Assembly: GCF_007827455.1 (NCBI RefSeq)
Contig: NZ_VISM01000001.1
Location: 2,271,501-2,335,500, forward strand
Direction: 5' to 3'
DNA: 64,000 bases
Origin: Lutibacter sp. Hel_I_33_5
Lineage (GTDB): Bacteria > Bacteroidota > Bacteroidia > Flavobacteriales > Flavobacteriaceae
Both the position numbers and the translations under genes were made by a program. The notes under the pieces are model-generated. The model saw nothing but the letters and a program-made list of their open reading frames with translations, ran no database searches and was not told the DNA's origin. Below are positions 54,215-62,516 of this stretch, piece after piece; positions within the stretch are counted from its first letter, which is position 1, and each line of letters begins with the position of its first letter.

Positions 54215-55564
54215 ATGTCAAAAGACATCCGTATTAAAAAAGGCTTAGACATTAAGCTAATTGGCGATGCAGAACAAAGCACTACCGAGCTTCCAATTGG
54301 TAATGTTTATGCAATAAAGCCAGAAGATTTTCACGGAGTTATTCCTAAACTTATCGCAAAAGAAGGTACAGAAGTAAAAGCAGGAGAAGCACTTTTTCAT
54401 GATAAAAGTGATGAACGTATTTTATTTCCTAGCCCCGTAAGCGGTAAAGTTTCTGAGGTAATTCGAGGAGCAAGAAGAAAAGTTTTAACCATCAAAATAA
54501 CTGCTGATGGTAAACAAGAGTATAAAGATTTTGGATCTCAAGATGTTGATAAAATGTCGGGCGAAGAAGTTAAGAAATTTTTGTTTATTTCAGGTTGTTG
54601 GCCATTTGTAAAACAACGCCCATATGATGTTATAGCAAATCCAAATCAAGCACCAAAAGCAATTTATGTTTCTGGGTACGCAAGTGCTCCTTTAGCTGCA
54701 GATTATGATTATGTTTTAGAAGGTAAAGATGCTGAATTACAAGCTGCGATTACTGGATTAACAAAATTAACTGAAGGCAAAGTTCATGTTTCTGTTGGGG
54801 GTAATGCTAATTCGCCATTAAGTAAATTAAATGGAGTAGAACTTCATAAGGTTTCTGGACCGCATCCTGTAGGAAATGTAAGTACGCAAATTGCTCAAAT
54901 TGATCCTATCAATAAAGGAGAAGTTGTTTGGGTTGTTACTCCGCAAGATTTAGTAATTATCGGAGAAGTGTTGTTAATAGGTAAGTTTAATGCTTCAAGA
55001 ATAATTGCTTTAACAGGGTCTAAATTTAAGAATCCTCAATATGTTTCTGCAATTGTAGGAGCTAGTATTGGAGATTTAGTGAAAAATAATTTAGATACAG
55101 ATAATTCACGTGTTATTAGTGGAAACGTATTAAGCGGATTACAAGTTGAAGATGATGGTTTCTTAGGATATTACGACAATCAAATTACTGCTATTCCAGA
55201 AGGTGACGATTATGAGTTATTCGGATGGAATAAACCTGTTTTTGATAAAGTTTCTACATCTAGGGCTTTGACTTTTTCATGGTTAACACCAAAGAAAAAA
55301 TACGATTTAAATACAAATACCAACGGAGAACACAGAGCATTTGTTGTTACAGGTTCTTATGAAGAAGTTTTTCCGTTAGATATTTTTCCAATGCAATTAT
55401 TAAAGGCTTGTAAGTACAAAGACCTTGATGAAATGGAAGGTTTAGGAGCTTATGAAGTTGCGCCAGAAGATTTTGCGTTAACAGAATTTATTTGTGTCTC
55501 TAAACAACCACATCAGAAAATAATTAGAGAAGGGTTGGATTTAATGAAAGAAGAAATCGGATAA
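54215..55564 (+). CDS. nqrA: Na+-translocating NADH:quinone reductase subunit A
   Basis: A 449-aa peripheral subunit. The opening KDIRIKKGLDIKLIGDAEQ is typical, followed by KAGEALFHDKSDERILFPSPVSGKVSEVIRGARRKVL (lipoyl-like hairpin) and SGPHPVGNVSTQIAQIDPI. It is the first gene of the nqr operon. The complex pumps Na+ while passing electrons from NADH to quinone. Confidence 0.98.
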   Translation: MSKDIRIKKGLDIKLIGDAEQSTTELPIGNVYAIKPEDFHGVIPKLIAKEGTEVKAGEALFHDKSDERILFPSPVSGKVSEVIRGARRKVLTIKITADGKQEYKDFGSQDVDKMSGEEVKKFLFISGCWPFVKQRPYDVIANPNQAPKAIYVSGYASAPLAADYDYVLEGKDAELQAAITGLTKLTEGKVHVSVGGNANSPLSKLNGVELHKVSGPHPVGNVSTQIAQIDPINKGEVVWVVTPQDLVIIGEVLLIGKFNASRIIALTGSKFKNPQYVSAIVGASIGDLVKNNLDTDNSRVISGNVLSGLQVEDDGFLGYYDNQITAIPEGDDYELFGWNKPVFDKVSTSRALTFSWLTPKKKYDLNTNTNGEHRAFVVTGSYEEVFPLDIFPMQLLKACKYKDLDEMEGLGAYEVAPEDFALTEFICVSKQPHQKIIREGLDLMKEEIG

Positions 55565-55576
55565 TTATTCATTATT

Positions 55577-56797
55577 ATGGGATTAAAAAAGAATTTACAT
55601 AACTTAAAAGAAAAGTATAAAGGAACCAAAATGGCACCGCTATTTAATGGTTTTCATACTTTCTTATATCTGCCAAATGAGACAACTCACGGAGGAACTC
55701 ACATTAAGGCAGCAGACGATTTAAAACGCACCATGAATATTGTAATTATGGCAATGGTGCCATGTTTATTATTCGGGATGTTTAATGCTGGTTTTCAACA
55801 CAATGTTGCTGTTAATGGTAATTTTGTTTCAGGCATGTCTTTCTTTAGTGGAGATTTCTGGAACTTAGACAACTTATTTATTGGCGCTTTAAAGATTTTA
55901 CCACTAGTATTGGTTTCTTATGTGGTTGGATTAGCAGTAGAATTTATTTTCTGTATCATTAAAGGACACGAAATTGAAGAAGGTTATTTAGTAACTGGAA
56001 TGCTAGTTCCTTTAATTGTTCCTATTGATATTCCTTTATGGATGTTAGCAGTAGCAGTTATTTTTGGTGTCGTAATTGGTAAAGAAGTTTTTGGAGGAAC
56101 GGGAATGAATATTCTAAATCCTGCCTTAACCATTAGAGCATTTTTATTCTTTGCATATCCAACATGGATGTCGGGAGATAAAGTTTGGGTAACGGGAGCT
56201 GTTGAAAAAACAGGAGCAGTAGATGCAATCTCTGGAGAAACTCTCTTAGGAAGTTTAGCGCAAGGAAGAGAGGTGATAAGAGAAGGAGTATATTCTGCTT
56301 GGGATATGTTCTTTGGATTTATTCCAGGTTCTGTTGGAGAAACATCAACCTTACTAATTTTAATAGGAGCCTTATTTTTAATCTTCACAAAAATTGGAAG
56401 TTGGCGTATTATGTTAAGTGCCTCTTTAGGAGCATTAGCAATGGGACTAATTTTCAACGGTGTCGTAGATCAAGGTTGGATTGGTGAAGGAAGTAAATTT
56501 TATTCGTTAATGAGTACATCATTCTGGCATCACTTATTAATTGGTGGTTTTGCTTTTGGTGCTGTCTATATGGCAACTGACCCAGTAACAGCTTCACAAA
56601 CAAATAAAGGAAAATGGATTTATGGTTTCTTAATTGGTTTTATATCAATTATGATTCGTGTATTTAATCCAGCATACCCAGAAGGAGTTATGTTAGCTAT
56701 TTTATTAATGAATGTTTTTGCACCAACAATTGATCATTATGTGGTTCAAGGAAATGTAAAAAGAAGAAAGAAACGTTTAAAAGCTAAAACTGTTTAA
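55577..56797 (+). CDS. nqrB: Na+-translocating NADH:quinone reductase subunit B
   Basis: A 406-aa membrane subunit with about ten helices, which carries covalent FMN and lines the Na+ path. It has GGTGMNILNPALTIRAFLFFAYP and YMATDPVTASQTNKGKWIYG. The flavinylation site appears at DAISGET (Thr222), where SGAT is usual: Ala is replaced by Glu221. The gene lies 12 nt after nqrA and 2 nt before nqrC. Confidence 0.97.
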   Translation: MGLKKNLHNLKEKYKGTKMAPLFNGFHTFLYLPNETTHGGTHIKAADDLKRTMNIVIMAMVPCLLFGMFNAGFQHNVAVNGNFVSGMSFFSGDFWNLDNLFIGALKILPLVLVSYVVGLAVEFIFCIIKGHEIEEGYLVTGMLVPLIVPIDIPLWMLAVAVIFGVVIGKEVFGGTGMNILNPALTIRAFLFFAYPTWMSGDKVWVTGAVEKTGAVDAISGETLLGSLAQGREVIREGVYSAWDMFFGFIPGSVGETSTLLILIGALFLIFTKIGSWRIMLSASLGALAMGLIFNGVVDQGWIGEGSKFYSLMSTSFWHHLLIGGFAFGAVYMATDPVTASQTNKGKWIYGFLIGFISIMIRVFNPAYPEGVMLAILLMNVFAPTIDHYVVQGNVKRRKKRLKAKTV

Positions 56798-56799
56798 TT

Positions 56800-57540
56800 A
56801 TGTCTAAAAAAACAGATAGTAATTCATATACAATACTTTTTGCCATAGGAATGGTATTAGTAGTAGGTACGTTGTTAGCATTTTTTGCATCGTCTTTAAA
56901 GCCAACAATCGATGAGAACAAACGTATAGAAAAGCAACAAAATATTTTATACGCAATGGGCGTAAATGATAACGATGAAAGCAGCGCTATTTTTGTGTCA
57001 AAACAGAAAGTTGCAGAAGAGTTTTCTAAATATATTAAAAAGCAAATTGTTATTCAAGGAGGTAAAGTTTCTGATGATAATAAAGCCTATTTAATTGATG
57101 TTAAAAAAGAACAGACGTTAGCTAAAGAAGGAAAACAAAGAAGATTTCCATTATTTATTGGAGAAAAAGAAGGTCAAACTTTTTACATCGCTCCAATTAG
57201 AGGAAAAGGACTTTGGGATGCTATTTGGGGATATGTAGCCATGAATAAAGATATGGTTGTTCAAGGAGCATATTTTGATCATAAAGGAGAAACGGCAGGT
57301 TTAGGAGCAAATATTAAACTACGTTTTTTTATGGATGATTTTATTGGTGAAAACTTGAAGAAAGATGGAGTATTTAAAGGAATCACTATTTCAAAATCAA
57401 ATAACGATCCAACAAATCTAGATAAAACAGATAATGAGGTAGATGCTATCGCAGGAGCAACTATTACTGGTGACGGTGTATCAGCAATGATAAAGTCAGA
57501 GTTAAGAAACTATGTACCTTATTTTAAAACATTAAAGTAA
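56800..57540 (+). CDS. nqrC: Na+-translocating NADH:quinone reductase subunit C
   Basis: A 246-aa protein with one N-terminal TM helix (about 11-31) and a periplasmic FMN-binding domain. IRGKGLWDAIWGYVAM and GETAGLGANI precede the flavinylation motif DAIAGATITGDGV near 218-230. The following four-helix-bundle gene separates it from nqrD. Confidence 0.97.
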   Translation: MSKKTDSNSYTILFAIGMVLVVGTLLAFFASSLKPTIDENKRIEKQQNILYAMGVNDNDESSAIFVSKQKVAEEFSKYIKKQIVIQGGKVSDDNKAYLIDVKKEQTLAKEGKQRRFPLFIGEKEGQTFYIAPIRGKGLWDAIWGYVAMNKDMVVQGAYFDHKGETAGLGANIKLRFFMDDFIGENLKKDGVFKGITISKSNNDPTNLDKTDNEVDAIAGATITGDGVSAMIKSELRNYVPYFKTLK

Positions 57541-57549
57541 AAAAGTAAT

Positions 57550-57942
57550 AAGTGTCTAAAGTGTACTTAAGTTCTTAAAAATATGACGAATAAAGAATTT
57601 GCTAAAAATTTAGAAAAAAGAACACTAGATTTTGGGATTCAAATAATAAATTTGTCAGCAAGTTTACCTAGTAAGCCAGAAGCACTTGTTATTAGAAATC
57701 AAATATCAAAATCAGGAACAAGTGTAGGGGCAAATTATAGAGAAGCAAATCGTTCAAGAAGTAAAAAAGATTTTAAAAATAAGATTAAAATAAGTTTAGC
57801 AGAAGCAAGTGAAACCGATTATTGGTTAGAAATGATAGAAGCATTAGCTTATAAACCGAAAAATGAATTAATAATTATAAGAAAAAAAGCCAAAGAACTA
57901 TTAGCTATTTTTACATCAATTGCTAATAAACTTTAGGCACTT
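57550..57942. repeat. Inverted flanking repeats around the four-helix-bundle gene
   Basis: AAGTGTCTAAAG (57550-57561) and CTTTAGGCACTT (57931-57942) are inverted copies of each other with one mismatch in 12. The right copy overlaps the stop codon of the gene at 57583-57936. Next to each, ACTTAA-type motifs recur (GTACTTAAG and ATACTTAAA). The arrangement looks like the ends of a small inserted cassette. Confidence 0.55.
57583..57936 (+). CDS. Four-helix-bundle protein (23S rRNA intervening-sequence protein family)
   Basis: A 117-aa helical protein with the family pattern: EFAKNLEKRTLDFGIQIINLSASLP, VIRNQISKSGTSVGANYREANRSRSKKDFKNKIKISLAEASETDYWLEMI. Relatives are encoded in 23S rRNA intervening sequences or scattered as single genes; function unknown. 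Here it sits inside the nqr operon between nqrC and nqrD, in the same direction, flanked by inverted repeats, so it would be transcribed with the pump genes. Confidence 0.9.
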   Translation: MTNKEFAKNLEKRTLDFGIQIINLSASLPSKPEALVIRNQISKSGTSVGANYREANRSRSKKDFKNKIKISLAEASETDYWLEMIEALAYKPKNELIIIRKKAKELLAIFTSIANKL

Positions 57943-57974
57943 TAAATACTTAAAAATTTAGAACTAAAAAAATT

Positions 57975-58619
57975 ATGGGACTTTTATCAAAAAAAGACGC
58001 ACAATTAATAACAGATCCATTTGCAGATAACAATCCAATTACTATACAAGTATTGGGTATTTGTTCTGCATTAGCAATTACAGCAGAATTAAAGGCCTCT
58101 ATTGTAATGGCAGTTTCTGTACTATTTGTAATGGGGTTAGGAAATGTAGTAATCTCTTTAATGAGAAACATCATTCCATCAAAAATTAGAATTATCGTAC
58201 AGTTAGTTGTTGTAGCTACCTTGGTAATTATTGTAGATCAAGTACTAAAAGCATTTGCTTATGATTTAAGTAAAACCTTGGGAGCTTTTATAGGATTGAT
58301 TATTACCAACTGTATTATTATGGGTCGTTTTGAAGCTTTTGCTTTGGCTAACGGACCTTGGAGATCATTCTTAGACGGAATAGGAAATGCAGTAGGATAT
58401 GGAGTTATCTTAATTGTTGTAGGATTCTTTAGAGAATTATTAGGATCTGGAACATTATTCGGATTTAAAGTTTTAGGAGATCCAATAGAAAAAACAGGAT
58501 TATATGCTTTTGGATATGAGAATAATGGATTTATGTTATTAGCACCGATGGCGTTAATAGTAGTAGGAATTATTATTTGGATTCAACGAAGTAAAAATCC
58601 AGCATTAATAGAAGATTAA
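57975..58619 (+). CDS. nqrD: Na+-translocating NADH:quinone reductase subunit D
   Basis: A 214-aa membrane subunit with six helices, homologous to NqrE. The start LLSKKDAQLITDPFADNNPITIQVLGICSALAIT, the conserved ITNCIIMGRFEAFAL (Cys of the intramembrane iron site, near 114) and GFFRELLGSGTLFG are all present. It follows the inserted four-helix-bundle gene. Confidence 0.98.
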   Translation: MGLLSKKDAQLITDPFADNNPITIQVLGICSALAITAELKASIVMAVSVLFVMGLGNVVISLMRNIIPSKIRIIVQLVVVATLVIIVDQVLKAFAYDLSKTLGAFIGLIITNCIIMGRFEAFALANGPWRSFLDGIGNAVGYGVILIVVGFFRELLGSGTLFGFKVLGDPIEKTGLYAFGYENNGFMLLAPMALIVVGIIIWIQRSKNPALIED

Positions 58620-58622
58620 AAA

Positions 58623-58674
58623 TTAGTAATTAGTTTCAAGTGATTAGGAATTATCACTAAAAACTAACTACTAA
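58623..58674. repeat. 22-bp-armed inverted repeat between nqrD and nqrE
   Basis: The left arm (58623-58644) starts TTAGTAATTAGTTT and ends AGTGAT; the right arm (58653-58674) starts ATCACT and ends ACTACTAA. Nineteen of 22 positions pair, around an 8-nt loop (TAGGAATT). It fills the 67-nt gap between the two genes. No T-run follows, so it is not a plain terminator. Confidence 0.65.
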
Positions 58675-58686
58675 AAACTAAAATAT

Positions 58687-59430
58687 ATGGAACATTTAGA
58701 ATTATTTTTTAAATCAATTTTTATAGATAACATGGTATTTGCTACGTTCTTAGGAATGTGTTCTTACCTTGCCGTATCTAAAAAAGTAGCAACAGCTGTA
58801 GGTTTAGGAGCTGCGGTAATATTTGTATTAGCGGTAACAGTACCTTTAAACTGGTTGTTAGATCAATATATCTTAAAAGAAGGCGCATTAGTTTGGCTAG
58901 GACCAGAATATGCAGAATACGATTTAAGCTTTTTATCATTTATCTTATTTATTGCTACCATTGCAACCATGGTACAATTGGTAGAAATTATTGTTGAGAA
59001 ATTTTCACCTTCATTATATAATTCATTAGGTATTTTCTTACCATTAATTGCAGTAAACTGTGCCATTTTAGGAGGAAGTTTATTTATGCAATCACGTGAA
59101 ATTCCAAGCTTAGGTTTAGCATTAACGTATGGTGTTGGATCTGGAATTGGATGGTTTTTAGCCATTTTAGCTATTGCGGCAATTCGTGAAAAAATTAGAT
59201 ATTCAAGCATTCCAGCTCCATTAAGAGGATTAGGAATTACCTTTATTGTAACTGGTTTAATGGCGATTGGATTTATGAGTTTTGGTGGAATGTTAACTGG
59301 TGGAGAAGATGCAGAACAAGAGGAAGTTCCAGCAATTGTACAAACTGTAGAGACGAAAAAAGAAACGCTAGAAAAGGAAAAAGAAGAGGCTAAAGAAATT
59401 GTAGCAGAAAACATAAAAGTAAACGAATAG
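58687..59430 (+). CDS. nqrE: Na+-translocating NADH:quinone reductase subunit E
   Basis: A 247-aa membrane subunit with six helices. [17 protein letters not shown] (first iron Cys) and [14 protein letters not shown] (second iron Cys) are typical. It is longer than the usual approximately 200 aa because of a hydrophilic Glu/Lys-rich tail (about 205-247), predicted helical and probably cytoplasmic. nqrF starts 4 nt later. Confidence 0.97.
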   Translation: MEHLELFFKSIFIDNMVFATFLGMCSYLAVSKKVATAVGLGAAVIFVLAVTVPLNWLLDQYILKEGALVWLGPEYAEYDLSFLSFILFIATIATMVQLVEIIVEKFSPSLYNSLGIFLPLIAVNCAILGGSLFMQSREIPSLGLALTYGVGSGIGWFLAILAIAAIREKIRYSSIPAPLRGLGITFIVTGLMAIGFMSFGGMLTGGEDAEQEEVPAIVQTVETKKETLEKEKEEAKEIVAENIKVNE

Positions 59431-59434
59431 TAGA

Positions 59435-60742
59435 ATGATATTAGCAGCAAGCACAACAGGAACCATTATTGCTACAGTAGTCGCTTTTTTAGCGCTTACT
59501 TTGATTTTAGTGGCTTTGTTATTATTTGTAAAACAAAAACTATCACCTTCAGGTCCCGTTAAAATTACCATTAACGGAGAAAGAACAGTAGAGGTAGCTT
59601 CAGGTGGAACTTTATTATCAACCTTAGGAGAAGAAAAAATATTCTTACCGTCTGCTTGTGGTGGAGGTGGAACTTGTATACAATGTGAATGTCATGTAAA
59701 TTCTGGTGGAGGTGAAGCTTTACCTACAGAAACACCACATTTTACACGTAAAGAATTAGCACACGGTGCACGTTTATCTTGTCAAGTAAAAGTAAAACAA
59801 GACATGGATATTTCTATTCCAGAAGAAATTTTTGGAATTAAGAAATGGGATGCAACCGTTGTTAGAAATTATAATGTAGCTTCATTTATTAAGGAATTTG
59901 TAGTAGAAATTCCTGAAGATATGGGTTATAAAGCTGGTGGATATATTCAGATTGAAATTCCAGAATGTGAAGTAAAGTTTTCTGAAATGGATATTACAGC
60001 ACATCCAGAAGAGCATGATACACCAGATAAATTTCAGGCAGAATGGGATAAGTTTGGCTTATGGCCATTAGTAATGAAAAATAATGAGACAGTAGAAAGA
60101 GCATATTCTATGGCTTCTTATCCAGCAGAAGGAAGAGAAATCATGTTAAATGTACGTATTGCTACGCCACCTTGGGATAGAGCTAAAAATGGCTGGATGG
60201 ATGTAAATCCAGGTGTGGCTTCTTCGTATATCTTTAATTTAAAGAAAGGCGATAAATGTATTATTTCTGGGCCTTATGGAGAATTCTTTATTAATGAGTC
60301 TGAAGCAGAAATGTTATATGTAGGTGGAGGAGCTGGTATGGCGCCAATGAGATCTCATTTATATCATTTATTCAGAACCTTAAAAACTGGTAGAAAAGTT
60401 ACCTATTGGTATGGTGGTCGTTCTAAACGTGAATTATTTTACTTAGAGCATTTTGAAGCTTTACAAAGAGACTTTCCTAACTTTAAATTTTACTTAGCAT
60501 TATCTGAACCAATGGAAGAAGATAATTGGAAAATAAAAGAAGGTATTGACGGTGAAGGAGATGGTTTTGTTGGGTTTATTCATAATTGTGTAATCGATAA
60601 TTACTTAAATCATCATGAATCTCCAGAAGATATTGAACTATATTTCTGTGGACCACCATTAATGAATAAAGCTGTTCAGAAAATGGGTGAAGATTATGGT
60701 ATTCCAGATGAACATATACGTTTTGATGATTTTGGAGGATAA
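59435..60742 (+). CDS. nqrF: Na+-translocating NADH:quinone reductase subunit F
   Basis: A 435-aa entry subunit that oxidises NADH. It has an N-terminal TM helix (about 9-30) and a ferredoxin domain with a [2Fe-2S] site SACGGGGTCIQCECHV plus a later Cys (RLSCQV). The FAD domain has RAYSMASYPAE. The NADH domain has YVGGGAGMAPMRSHLYHL and ends with YFCGPPLMNKAV. It is the last gene of the operon, followed by a strong terminator. Confidence 0.98.
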   Translation: MILAASTTGTIIATVVAFLALTLILVALLLFVKQKLSPSGPVKITINGERTVEVASGGTLLSTLGEEKIFLPSACGGGGTCIQCECHVNSGGGEALPTETPHFTRKELAHGARLSCQVKVKQDMDISIPEEIFGIKKWDATVVRNYNVASFIKEFVVEIPEDMGYKAGGYIQIEIPECEVKFSEMDITAHPEEHDTPDKFQAEWDKFGLWPLVMKNNETVERAYSMASYPAEGREIMLNVRIATPPWDRAKNGWMDVNPGVASSYIFNLKKGDKCIISGPYGEFFINESEAEMLYVGGGAGMAPMRSHLYHLFRTLKTGRKVTYWYGGRSKRELFYLEHFEALQRDFPNFKFYLALSEPMEEDNWKIKEGIDGEGDGFVGFIHNCVIDNYLNHHESPEDIELYFCGPPLMNKAVQKMGEDYGIPDEHIRFDDFGG

Positions 60743-60763
60743 AATTATTAAAAAATAATATTT

Positions 60764-60796
60764 AAAAAGGCGAAACAATTATGTTTCGCCTTTTTT
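60764..60796 (+). terminator. Terminator of the nqr operon
   Basis: A perfect stem AAAAAGGCGAAACA, loop ATTA, TGTTTCGCCTTTTTT, 21 nt after the nqrF stop. Confidence 0.92.
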
Positions 60797-60869
60797 AGTT
60801 AACTAAAAAACTGTTTATCTTAAGCCTACTTTCATTCAACCAGTTTTATAAGCAATTCGTCATTTTTTA

Positions 60870-60901
60870 TTGAAGATAATAATAATTTGATTGTAAATTT
60901 A
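60870..60901 (+). promoter_or_regulatory. Possible promoter of the tiny zinc-ribbon gene (TTG-N21-TAAATTTA)
   Basis: TTG at 60870-60872 and TAAATTTA at 60894-60901 are 21 nt apart; the -7 box misses the final G. The ATG is 56 nt downstream. The 60797-60957 stretch holds nothing else that I recognise. Confidence 0.35.
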
Positions 60902-60957
60902 ACTTATAAATCACTAATGAAGTCTATTTCCCAATTTAAGAAATAAACTATAATATT

Positions 60958-61125
60958 ATGAAAGCTTGTCCTAATTGTCGCAGAAAAAACAAACAAAATT
61001 CTTTGTTAGATTTAATAATTCCAACACTAAGTTTTATTAAATGTTTTAATTGCAGGAAGAAGTTTACAACGTTAAACTTTCTGTCTAGAAGATTTATTTT
61101 AATGAATAAATCACTTTTAAATTAA
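60958..61125 (+). CDS. Tiny zinc-ribbon protein, 55 aa
   Basis: ATG at 60958 opens a 55-codon frame with two CxxC pairs, ACPNCRRK (residues 4-7) and IKCFNCRKKF (29-32), 22 residues apart, as in a zinc ribbon. The rest is basic with a hydrophobic middle (LLDLIIPTLSF). It overlaps the stop region of the convergent hypothetical gene by 4 nt. Function unknown; the Cys spacing makes chance unlikely. Confidence 0.6.
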   Translation: MKACPNCRRKNKQNSLLDLIIPTLSFIKCFNCRKKFTTLNFLSRRFILMNKSLLN

Positions 61126-61583
61126 TTGTAAATTACATCAAATTTATAGACAGGGTTTTCCTCTTCATATTCAAAAATCTTAGAAATTTCGAATACATTC
61201 GGAATATTGTCTAGTTTGCATAAAAGCCTTACAACTTTGCTCAAACCATTAAATAAAAGTTCTTTGTCAGTTGGATTTATCGGTTTTGGATTGTAATGAT
61301 TTAAAGGAGTTTTAAAGCCACAAGCTTCTAAAAAAGTAGCTTCTATTAATAATAATTCTTTGGGTGTGTAGCCATTAAATTTTCTACCTAAACGTTGATG
61401 AACAGTCCCTATATAATTTAGCTCCAGAGAACCATGCTCATTAGATAAATGCTTCCAACTATCTACATTGTCTAAGATATTACCAACAGCACAAGCCGTG
61501 CAACATTCTGGATTCAATTCATGATTATGAAATGCGTTGTATAGTTTAATTAATGCGTTTTCTAGTCTTGTCGGTATTTTCAT
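61122..61583 (-). CDS. Conserved flavobacterial protein, function unknown
   Basis: A 153-aa soluble protein. It has a Cys-rich patch NPECCTACAVGNI near 25-37, then DSWKHLSNEHGSLELNYIG, YTPKELLLIEATFLEACGF and LSKVVRLLCKLDNIPN. I recall relatives deposited as NADH-quinone reductase subunit F, apparently because of their place next to nqrF; the sequence has no flavin, NADH or iron-sulfur domain of NqrF. The Cys patch may bind a metal. No signal peptide. Confidence 0.7.
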   Translation of the reverse strand: MKIPTRLENALIKLYNAFHNHELNPECCTACAVGNILDNVDSWKHLSNEHGSLELNYIGTVHQRLGRKFNGYTPKELLLIEATFLEACGFKTPLNHYNPKPINPTDKELLFNGLSKVVRLLCKLDNIPNVFEISKIFEYEEENPVYKFDVIYN

Positions 61584-61634
61584 CGCTTGTAAAAATAGAT
61601 AAAACTAAATATACTAAATTTTTAATAATGGGTA

Positions 61635-61769
61635 TTAATCCTCATTTTTTATGTAAGCTTTAATATCATTAGAAATTGTAATAAAAATTTCTTTTGTTTG
61701 TTTTAATGTAAAAATATAATTATCGATCATTCTCATTCTTAAAGCTAAAATGTTTGCATAATCATTTTT
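61635..61769 (-). pseudogene. In-frame open extension after the stop of the first DUF6090 gene (gene remnant)
   Basis: Directly after the TAA at 61770-61772 the same frame stays open for 44 codons: KNDYANILALRMRMIDNYIF, then Lys/Ile-rich to NED, then TAA at 61635. The composition looks like the helical C-terminal part of a DUF6090-type protein. It could be a tail cut off by a nonsense mutation or the remains of a fourth paralog. Confidence 0.4.
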
Positions 61770-62516
61770 TTATTCTCTTAAAGTTCTATTAATCTGTTCG
61801 AGATTTTCTTTAGATCGCTGTTGAAAAGCTTTAAAATACTGTATTGTTTCTTTTTTCTTTCTAATATCTAGTTTTAAAATATTTCTTGCTCGTGGATTGT
61901 TTAATAATTTTATGATTCTTTGTTTTCTAAGTTCTGATGTTTGTTTTGACGTATTTTTGTTGTTTTGATAATTGAATTCATAACTATTTTGTTGAAACCT
62001 CCAATAATCATCTGCTTTATCTACGGCAGAATTATGCTGTATTAATACATCTTTTAATTCTGCATAATTCCAAGCATAATACACTTGCATTTTATTGACG
62101 ATGGAGTCATATTTACCAAAATCTGTTATTTGAGAATTCTTAAATCTTTCATGAACAAAATTTTCTGTGTCAAAATTTACATAGAAAGTTTCAATCATAT
62201 TTTCTAACGTATCAACTTGAATTGAATCGAAATTATTTGTTTGTAACGTTTTTATGTTTTGCTTGATAAAGTTTTCTGCTTTCGCTATTTCAAAATCAAA
62301 ATGCTTGATGTTATACTCTAATTCGTATTTATAAGCAAGTATATAAGATTCTAGATTTGATTGATTTTTGCGATATTCATTCCAATTATTAATCTGTAAA
62401 GCAATTAAAATACCAATAACAACCAGTACAATTTCTCCAATGGCGTATTTAAAATACTTAGATGTTTTATTTTGTTCTAGTAAAGATTTTCGAATATGTC
62501 TAAAGAATTTAATCAT
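61770..62516 (-). CDS. DUF6090 family membrane protein (paralog 1)
   Basis: A 248-aa protein. The N-terminal family block covers residues 1-46: MIKFFRHIRKSLLEQNKTSK, then the TM helix YAIGEIVLVVIGILIALQIN and NWNEYRK. A long helical region (about 48-240) presumably lies in the periplasm. It overlaps the next gene by 8 nt, where the upstream end codons and the ATGATTAA start coincide. Function unknown. An in-frame open extension follows the stop. Confidence 0.85.
   Translation of the reverse strand: MIKFFRHIRKSLLEQNKTSKYFKYAIGEIVLVVIGILIALQINNWNEYRKNQSNLESYILAYKYELEYNIKHFDFEIAKAENFIKQNIKTLQTNNFDSIQVDTLENMIETFYVNFDTENFVHERFKNSQITDFGKYDSIVNKMQVYYAWNYAELKDVLIQHNSAVDKADDYWRFQQNSYEFNYQNNKNTSKQTSELRKQRIIKLLNNPRARNILKLDIRKKKETIQYFKAFQQRSKENLEQINRTLRE

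Noticed and set aside
55984-56457. A 157-codon minus-strand frame opposite nqrB
   Set aside because: Fully antisense to a well-conserved gene and without recognisable domains.
58863-59456. A 197-codon minus-strand frame opposite nqrE
   Set aside because: Antisense shadow of nqrE; low-complexity Ser/Lys/Ile composition typical of reversed membrane-protein codons.
61122-61583. Calling this gene an Nqr subunit F
   Set aside because: It has no ferredoxin, FAD or NADH motif; the real nqrF is at 59435-60742.
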